NCBI RefSeq assembly: GCF_900100185.1
Contig: NZ_FNEN01000015.1
Span: 1 to 61,956, forward strand
Length of the DNA: 61,956 nucleotides
Direction: 5' to 3'
Source of the DNA: Natribacillus halophilus
Lineage (GTDB): Bacteria; Bacillota; Bacilli; Bacillales; Marinococcaceae
Of this stretch, positions 56,371-61,956 are shown in pieces. The first letter of the stretch is position 1; every line of letters starts with the position of its first letter. Position numbers and translations under genes: made by a program. The notes under the pieces are model-generated. The model had not been told where the DNA came from and did not search any database. It saw nothing but the letters and a program-made list of their open reading frames with translations.

Positions 56371-57585
56371 TTATTCGATTTCCGACGAATAGGCTTGTTT
56401 GGCTTCATGAGCCGGTCGTCTCTCGATAAAATACAGGATGGCCGCTTTACATAATCCCCACGTGGCCGTAGCTGCCAAGGTTCCGGAAATGGCATGACCT
56501 GCGACCGGAAAAGCCACTTTGCTTAATGAGCGGGCCAACTGTCGAAAGGCAAAAGCCGTTCCGATATTTGCACCCAGGGCGCCCAAAAACTCGGTGAGCG
56601 TCTTTCGGTCCAGTTTACGCCCCGATACGTAAGCAATTCCGGCGATCATGGACATTTGAATGCCGGTAATAAAAGGCAAGTCGGCCAGCGGGATCGGTTG
56701 GGCACCCACGCCGCCGGTAATCGCGGAGGCACGTTTACCGATCGTTTTGGCGATCCGGGTTTGGATCGCCTTCGCCTGGGTAATGCGTGCCCATTGCATC
56801 CACGTGCTTTCCGGCAGCTGTTCGAGCAAAAAATCGATCAGCTCCTCAATTTGCCAACGTCTATCATAGACCATTTCGCCGTTTTTGAACACGGTATACG
56901 CACATACCGGAAAAATACGGGCGATGTCCGGAAGATGTTCCTTTAACATGCGCCCCAGATGAGCACTCGCTTCTTCGATATTGGCACCTTTCTCCTCCTC
57001 GAAGGGAGGGTCGGTGTCATAAGCGGGGTCGAGCTCATCGACTTGCGTGACTATTCCAATCACCGGCGGCAGATAATCATGCTTTTCCTTGACAGCTTCC
57101 CGAAGCTCTTTTAACTGAGTGATATCCTCTGTGACGCGGGCATCGACTTCCTTCGCTTTGACGAGGAACAGGATCGCGTCGGGATAACGGGTGGAGAGGG
57201 CGGACGCCCACGCATCTTCCTGTGTTTGTTGAAAACGCGTATCGTCCCCTTCTCCGAAACCGCGCGTGTCCAATACTTCCATGACCGCTTTTTCGGATGA
57301 GCTTGTGTACGTATGCCAACTGCCGTGTTCGGTTTCAGCGGTAACGGTGCCAATCGCAGCCACGGGAGCCTGGAAAATGGCGTTTACAAGCGTTGATTTA
57401 CCCGCGCCGCGCCGGCCGACGATGGCAAAGCGCGGGGGGCGGGCATCGACGAATAATTCTTCCAGGCGTTCCACTTCCCCTACGACATTGTTTTGCATGT
57501 TCGCGGGTAACTTTGGAATCACTTTTTTACGCAGCAAATGCAGCGGTTCTTCCAGATATTCTTTATGATTTTCATCCTCACGCAT
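56371..57585 (-). CDS. Dynamin/Era-like GTPase with C-terminal membrane helices
   Basis: A 404-aa protein: G1 GRRGAGKSTLVNAIF (about 55-62), a G2 Thr in GTVTAETEHGSW, G3 DTRGFG, and TQVD as G4 (in VTQVDELD). The C-terminal third (about 300-395) is hydrophobic with ITGIQMSMIAGIAYVSGR and GHAISGTLAATATWG, like the DUF697/YcjF-type membrane-binding domain. It probably acts at the inner membrane. I chose ATG 57585 (GGAAGGGA eight nt upstream). It follows hemL by 19 bp, so the two may be co-transcribed. Confidence 0.8.
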   Translation of the reverse strand: MREDENHKEYLEEPLHLLRKKVIPKLPANMQNNVVGEVERLEELFVDARPPRFAIVGRRGAGKSTLVNAIFQAPVAAIGTVTAETEHGSWHTYTSSSEKAVMEVLDTRGFGEGDDTRFQQTQEDAWASALSTRYPDAILFLVKAKEVDARVTEDITQLKELREAVKEKHDYLPPVIGIVTQVDELDPAYDTDPPFEEEKGANIEEASAHLGRMLKEHLPDIARIFPVCAYTVFKNGEMVYDRRWQIEELIDFLLEQLPESTWMQWARITQAKAIQTRIAKTIGKRASAITGGVGAQPIPLADLPFITGIQMSMIAGIAYVSGRKLDRKTLTEFLGALGANIGTAFAFRQLARSLSKVAFPVAGHAISGTLAATATWGLCKAAILYFIERRPAHEAKQAYSSEIE

Positions 57586-57604
57586 TATCGTCATTCCCTT
57601 CCGT

Positions 57605-58900
57605 TTAGGAACTTTTAACGGCATGAAAGGCTTTCTCGGCAGCCGTGAGTGTCGTGTCTATATCTTTTTCCGAATGGGCGCTCGTCAAGAACCAGGCTTC
57701 GAATTTCGAAGGGGCGAGATGGATGCCTTCGTTCAACAGCGAATGGAAAAACGTGGCAAATTGGTCGCCGTTCGTGGCGTCTGCATCGTCGTAGTTCTCG
57801 ACGGGTTGCGAGCTGAAATACACGGTAAGAGCGCCTGTCTTACGGTTAATTTGTATGGGCACTTGCGCTTTTTTTGCGAGTGTGTTTAATCCTTCTTCAA
57901 GTTTTTCTCCCAATGTTTCCAGTTTATCATAGACGCGGGCATCTTCTAAGACTTCCAGACACGCGATGCCCGCTTTCATCGAAACGGGGTTGCCGGCCAT
58001 CGTGCCCGCCTGGTAAGCCGGACCCAACGGTGCGACTTCTTCCATGATGCTCACTTTCCCGCCGTAAGCGCCTATGGGTAAGCCGCCACCGATAATTTTG
58101 CCCATCGCTGTCAAATCGGGATAGACGCCGATAAGATCCTGGGCCGCGCCGTAATGGAAACGGAAGGCCGAAATGACTTCGTCATAAATGACGAGTGCTC
58201 CGGCGTCATGGGTGATTTCATTGATCTTTTCAAGAAAGCCGGGTTTGGGTTCGACGATGCCGAAATTGCCGACGATCGGCTCGACGAGGACAGCGGCAAT
58301 CTCGTCACCAAAAGTGCCCATGGCTTGCTCAAAGCTTTCAATATCATTGAAAGGCACGGTGATGATTTCGGCAGCGGTATTTTTCGTTACGCCTGCGGAA
58401 TCGGGGGACCCTAGCGTTGCCGGGCCGGAACCGGCGGCAACGAGCACCGGATCGGCGTGTCCATGGTAGCATCCGGCGAATTTAATAATTTTATTCCGTC
58501 CCGTATAGGCGCGGGCGACACGGATCGTCGTCATGACCGCTTCGGTGCCGGAATTGACGAAACGTACTTTTTCAAGCGAAGGAATAGCTTCTTTTAATTT
58601 TTCCGCAAACCGGTTTTCCAGGGACGTCGGTGTGCCGTACAGAACGCCGGCTTCGGCAGCGTCTGTAATGGCCCGGGTAATATGCGGGTGGGCGTGGCCC
58701 GTGATGATCGGGCCGTAGCCGCCGATGTAATCGATATAGGCATTGCCGTCAACATCATATAAATAAGCGCCTTCCCCTTTTTCCATAAAAACGGGTGTCC
58801 CGCCTGAGACGCCTTTAAAGGCACGGGAAGGGCTGTTCACCCCGCCGACGATGTGGGACTCAGCTTCTGCAAATAGTTCTTGTGAGCGTTGAATATCCAT
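57605..58900 (-). CDS. hemL: Glutamate-1-semialdehyde 2,1-aminomutase
   Basis: A 431-aa class-III PLP enzyme: [51 protein letters not shown], and the PLP Lys in [16 protein letters not shown]. It makes 5-aminolevulinate for heme. The HemL/GsaB gene occupies the gsaB place of B. subtilis. It has CGGAGGTCATAAA upstream. A double-hairpin repeat (58,931) separates it from the divergent bcp gene. Confidence 0.95.
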   Translation of the reverse strand: MDIQRSQELFAEAESHIVGGVNSPSRAFKGVSGGTPVFMEKGEGAYLYDVDGNAYIDYIGGYGPIITGHAHPHITRAITDAAEAGVLYGTPTSLENRFAEKLKEAIPSLEKVRFVNSGTEAVMTTIRVARAYTGRNKIIKFAGCYHGHADPVLVAAGSGPATLGSPDSAGVTKNTAAEIITVPFNDIESFEQAMGTFGDEIAAVLVEPIVGNFGIVEPKPGFLEKINEITHDAGALVIYDEVISAFRFHYGAAQDLIGVYPDLTAMGKIIGGGLPIGAYGGKVSIMEEVAPLGPAYQAGTMAGNPVSMKAGIACLEVLEDARVYDKLETLGEKLEEGLNTLAKKAQVPIQINRKTGALTVYFSSQPVENYDDADATNGDQFATFFHSLLNEGIHLAPSKFEAWFLTSAHSEKDIDTTLTAAEKAFHAVKSS

Positions 58901-58930
58901 TTTATGACCTCCGAATGTCCATTTCTTTTT

Positions 58931-59024
58931 AGCAGGTAAGAAGTATAAACCACTTTCTTATCCTGCATAAGTGCAACTAAGGCTTATCGCCTTAAAGGCT
59001 TGGCGATAAGCCAAGTTTTCTTTA
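58931..59024 (-). repeat. Double-hairpin repeat, copy G (full length)
   Basis: AGCAGGTAAGAAGTATAAACC...ACTTTCTTATCCTGC, then GCAACTAAGGCTTATCGCC...GGCGATAAGCC. It stands in the divergent region between hemL and bcp, so it lies upstream of both genes. Confidence 0.9.
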
Positions 59025-59102
59025 TTTTACCAGATGATGATTAGACAAGACATTGCGGAGAGAGGCATAATGGATGTAACATGACCACAAGGAGGATGTA
59101 CA

Positions 59103-59573
59103 ATGAATTTAACTGACGAGCAAGCGCCGGATTTTACCTTGCAGGCGAATGACGGTACGCACGTAACGTTAAGTGATTACCGGGGCCAGACGGTTGTGTT
59201 GTATTTTTATCCGAAAGATATGACCCCGGGGTGCACGACCCAGGCTTGTGACTTTCGGGACGCACTGCCGGCTTTACAGGCAGAGGGCGTAACGGTCCTC
59301 GGAATAAGCCCTGACTCTATAGAGAAACATGAAACATTCGCGGGCAAACATGACCTTCCGTTTTTGTTGTTGTCCGACCCTGACCAGGAAGTTGCCGAGA
59401 AATACGGCGTATGGCAGTTAAAAAAGAACTTCGGAAAAGAGTATATGGGTATCGTCCGCTCGACGTTTGTCATCGATCCCGAGGGGACAATCAGGAAGGA
59501 ATGGCGGAAAGTCCGTGTGAAAGGGCACGTTGAGGAAGTCCAGGCATTTGTGGAAGAAAAAAGCGAGGCGTGA
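59103..59573 (+). CDS. bcp: Thioredoxin-dependent thiol peroxidase (BCP)
   Basis: A 156-aa peroxiredoxin Q: LYFYPKDMTPGCTTQACDFRD with peroxidatic Cys44 and resolving Cys49, then LSDPDQEVAEKYGVWQLKKNFGKEYMGIVRSTFVID. It reduces hydroperoxides with thioredoxin. Located as B. subtilis ygaF, between hemL and perR. Start ATG 59103 has CAAGGAGGATGTACA. Confidence 0.95.
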   Translation: MNLTDEQAPDFTLQANDGTHVTLSDYRGQTVVLYFYPKDMTPGCTTQACDFRDALPALQAEGVTVLGISPDSIEKHETFAGKHDLPFLLLSDPDQEVAEKYGVWQLKKNFGKEYMGIVRSTFVIDPEGTIRKEWRKVRVKGHVEEVQAFVEEKSEA

Positions 59574-59587
59574 TTTGTCTGTTTTTT

Positions 59588-59664
59588 GGCAGATAGACTT
59601 TCTTATCATGCATAAGTGCAACCAAGGCTTTCGCCAGGCTTGGCGATAAGCCAAGTTTTCTTTA
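59588..59664 (-). repeat. Double-hairpin repeat, copy H (variant)
   Basis: GGCAGATAGACTTTCTTATCATGCATAAGTGCAACC, then AAGGCTTTCGCCAGGCTTGGCGATAAGCC. The first hairpin is the shortened form seen in copy F. Directly after bcp. Confidence 0.8.
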
Positions 59665-59746
59665 TAAGTCATTAATCGCACAGAATTTGCTATACTAATA
59701 GTAATAATAACGAAGCGATTTAGGGAACGCGGGGGGTGTGGGAACG

Positions 59747-60052
59747 ATGAAACTTTTCGTATGCATTGTCAATGATGTCTATCGTGATCAAATGGAAAAA
59801 CAATTGGAAAATGAAGGCTTTCGCATTACGGAATTGGCAAGTAGTGGAGGTTTTCTGCGTAGGGGAAATACGACATTTTTAATCGGTTGCAATGACCGGG
59901 ACGTTGAGCAATTAAAGCAGTCGATGCAGAATGCCTGTGTCCAGTTAGAGCAGAAAAAGAAGATCGAAGGTCGTTATCAATACCGTTATACATCATTTAT
60001 GCTTAGTACGGCTCAGGAAGGAGAATGGATCTCCCGATTCAATCAGCGTTAA
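59747..60052 (+). CDS. Cyclic-di-AMP receptor-like protein (DarA/YaaQ family)
   Basis: A 101-aa PII-like protein. MKLFVCIVNDVYRDQ, then FRITELASSGGFLRRGNTTFLIG, matches the c-di-AMP-binding loop of DarA ([23 protein letters not shown]-type), including the GGFLxxGNTT core. The B. subtilis DarA is encoded near dnaX; this gene is an additional family member beside perR. Targets are unknown. c-di-AMP links to K+ and osmolyte homeostasis, in line with a halophile. Start ATG 59747 follows GGGGGGTGTGG. Confidence 0.85.
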   Translation: MKLFVCIVNDVYRDQMEKQLENEGFRITELASSGGFLRRGNTTFLIGCNDRDVEQLKQSMQNACVQLEQKKKIEGRYQYRYTSFMLSTAQEGEWISRFNQR

Positions 60053-60130
60053 TCCACACCAACGGCAAGTTTCTTTCGTTGACACTAACCCCATAATCAG
60101 TTAAAGTTGCAGATAAGTATAGATATTATA

Positions 60131-60145
60131 TTGTAATTATTGTTG
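60131..60145. promoter_or_regulatory. Weak PerR-box candidate before perR
   Basis: TTGTAATTATTGTTG resembles TTATAATNATTATAA at 10 of 14 positions, mainly in the left half. Autoregulation of perR is known in B. subtilis. Confidence 0.3.
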
Positions 60146-60168
60146 TATGAAAGAGAGGGGGCATGACG

Positions 60169-60612
60169 ATGGGGAATGAAGACCTTCAAAAAGCGGTTGA
60201 ATCGTTGAAAACTGCAAAAGTTCGAATGACACCGCAACGTCATGCGATTTTGGAATTTTTATTTGAAACGATGACCCATCCTACCGCCGATGATATTTAC
60301 AAGGCGCTCGAAGAAAAATTTCCAAACATGAGCGTGGCTACGGTATATAATAATCTGCGGGTTTTCAAGGAAGTCGGCATTGTTAACGAGTTACCTTATG
60401 GAGATTCCTCCAGCCGTTTTGATGCGGTTACGGACAATCATTACCATATTATTTGCAAGGAATGCGGCACGATCGTCGATTTTCATTACCCTGTTTTGGA
60501 TGAAGTGGAAACGTTGGCCGAGCACGTGACGAATTTTCAAGTTGACTCCCATCGCATGGAGATATATGGAAAGTGCCCAGCTTGCGTAAGTAAAGAGCCG
60601 GTTGGCACGTAA
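60169..60612 (+). CDS. perR: Peroxide-responsive repressor PerR (Fur family)
   Basis: A 147-aa Fur-family protein: [50 protein letters not shown] is the winged helix; [21 protein letters not shown] and YGKCPACV hold the regulatory His/Asp and the structural Zn cysteines (two CxxC). It senses H2O2 by Fe-catalysed His oxidation. The start is ATG 60169 (GAGGGGGCATGACG before it); 60163 is closer to the site. Bacillus order bcp-perR-ygzB kept. Confidence 0.93.
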   Translation: MGNEDLQKAVESLKTAKVRMTPQRHAILEFLFETMTHPTADDIYKALEEKFPNMSVATVYNNLRVFKEVGIVNELPYGDSSSRFDAVTDNHYHIICKECGTIVDFHYPVLDEVETLAEHVTNFQVDSHRMEIYGKCPACVSKEPVGT

Positions 60613-60643
60613 AAAATCCCCGCAAAGAGCCGGGGATTTTTTT
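60609..60643 (+). terminator. Terminator of perR
   Basis: AAATCCCCG-CAAAGAGC-CGGGGATTT followed by TTTT; it also ends close to the convergent ygzB gene. Confidence 0.85.
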
Positions 60644-60660
60644 ATGTTGATTATTGTTGA

Positions 60661-61005
60661 TTATGATTGGAAATTTTTGCGATTATACCGGGCGTCCAGC
60701 TCTTTGCCTTCCAGCTCCTTATCGAGGGTCAACGGTTCATTACAATGCATGCAGGCGTCTACCCGTCCGAGTATTTTCGTGTGTTTTTCACAGTTGGGAC
60801 ATTGCACTCGAACGGTCTTCGTCGACTTCATCCCGATCCACAAATAGACGAGCGTGCTTGACATAACGGATAAAAAACCAATGATCATGGCTATCGACAT
60901 GAGGATGGGGCTGCCGCTAAACACGAAAATGGCAATATACATAATGAATATCCCGATGAATATTAAAGCCATCGCGAATGTACGAATTCGGTTGATCTTC
61001 GCCAC
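60661..61005 (-). CDS. ygzB: YgzB-family membrane protein with zinc ribbon
   Basis: A 114-aa protein: two membrane segments (about 8-30 and 34-57), then [20 protein letters not shown], a C-x2-C...C-x2-C zinc ribbon, and an acidic/basic tail. It is conserved between perR and the rRNA operon in Bacillus. Function unknown. Start at 61005 has AGGGAGGTAAAATTGTGGC upstream. Confidence 0.88.
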   Translation of the reverse strand: MAKINRIRTFAMALIFIGIFIMYIAIFVFSGSPILMSIAMIIGFLSVMSSTLVYLWIGMKSTKTVRVQCPNCEKHTKILGRVDACMHCNEPLTLDKELEGKELDARYNRKNFQS

Positions 61006-61166
61006 AATTTTACCTCCCTGAATTTCTTGTCTCCTATTGTATCATAATTGCTGAGCGATCTCATAAATTTATCGGCGAATCCGCTTTTGGGGGCGAATCA
61101 CGTCTTTATGACCGCGGTAGCTGTTATGTATGCTAAATGACGAATGAAAGAAAATCAAATAAACAG

Positions 61167-61195
61167 TTGACGACGTAAAATTGGCATGATATCTT
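61167..61195 (+). promoter_or_regulatory. rRNA promoter P1
   Basis: TTGACG (61167-61172), 17-bp spacer, TATCTT (61190-61195). First of two tandem promoters upstream of 16S rRNA, as in Bacillus rrn operons. Confidence 0.7.
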
Positions 61196-61251
61196 TGTAT
61201 TCGCGTTAACACAGATCAATCATTTCGCGTCATAAACGTAAATTTTGGGTG

Positions 61252-61280
61252 TTGACGTAAGCTGAATCATTTGCTATTAT
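61252..61280 (+). promoter_or_regulatory. rRNA promoter P2
   Basis: TTGACG (61252-61257), 17-bp spacer, TATTAT (61275-61280), spaced 85 bp from P1. This is the stronger promoter by consensus. The 5' leader continues to about 61,401; the rest of the 396-bp gap after ygzB shows nothing else. Confidence 0.8.
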
Positions 61281-61401
61281 AAAAAGGTCGCTTTAAACAG
61301 CAGCGACAATCATTTGCCCTTTGAAAACTGAATGAAAGCCAAGCGTAAGAAGAATGAATCAAGCCAGCGCAACGCACACCCCCGTGTGCGAAGCGGAACT
61401 T

Positions 61402-61956
<555 letters not shown>

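Noticed and set aside
61006-61401. tRNA genes near the rRNA operon
   Set aside because: No cloverleaf or GTTCRA-type T-arm sequence is visible in this gap or elsewhere in the window.

Overview
The window is chromosomal DNA from a spore-forming, halophilic or alkaliphilic member of the Bacillaceae. Three things point there. Spore genes are present: a CotF-like coat protein, a YhcN/YlaJ lipoprotein, PdaA, and promoters of SigG type. Compatible-solute genes are present: ectABC and ehuBCDA. The right end keeps the Bacillus gene order yfhF-recX-yfhH-yfhP-mutY-(sspE position)-ygaC-hemL-bcp-perR-ygzB-16S rRNA. Proteins are acidic, as in salt-adapted bacteria. The genus cannot be fixed from sequence reading alone; a Salicibibacter/Geomicrobium-like organism is a guess.

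Layout. 1-1.7 kb: edge of an IS transposase and a decayed redox locus (frameshifted Rrf2 regulator, and a wrbA/SDR deletion fusion). 1.9-6.7 kb: lytic transglycosylase, YflT-type stress protein, the YvrJ/DUF2922/DUF1659 trio, a DUF418 membrane protein and a forespore CotF-like protein. 6.8-12 kb: two CstA-type carriers, a small protein ending Cys-Cys, and an ArsA-type ATPase. 12.3-17.7 kb: cold-shock protein, acetyltransferase, ectoine uptake operon ehuBCDA and thiM. 18-19.5 kb: a PlcR-like regulator convergent with a 48-aa PapR-like peptide gene. 19.9-24.7 kb: 3D-domain wall protein, AI-2E-family permease, arginase-family protein and lipoate ligase. 25-31.9 kb: three acidic mini-lipoproteins, RNase H, DJ-1/PfpI, msrA-msrB, hydrolase, FbpB-like protein, YtxH-like protein, an eRF1-like protein and YihY. 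32-43.7 kb: MFS exporter, ligD/ku NHEJ pair, gluconate-dehydrogenase-like pair, orphan antitoxin, OsmC, YfkD and PdaA. 43.8-48.7 kb: ectABC, AEC transporter and glutamate dehydrogenase. 49-62 kb: the conserved yfh/yga block running into a 16S rRNA gene.

How the genes work together. Osmotic adaptation is covered twice, by ectoine synthesis and ectoine uptake; glutamate dehydrogenase adjusts the glutamate pool that feeds ectoine. Oxidative-damage genes (msrA/msrB, bcp, perR, OsmC, DJ-1, mutY, ligD/ku) are scattered through the window. The most notable candidate system is the PlcR/PapR-type quorum-sensing cassette, whose peptide ends in a duplicated LPFAH motif.

The intergenic DNA is unusually repeat-rich. 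One family is a ~95-bp element with two hairpins (8 copies seen). Others are arrays with ~52-bp period in several unrelated sequence families, and one array with 21-bp period. A purine-rich repeat at 56.33 kb also resembles an insertion inside helix 6 of the 16S rRNA.
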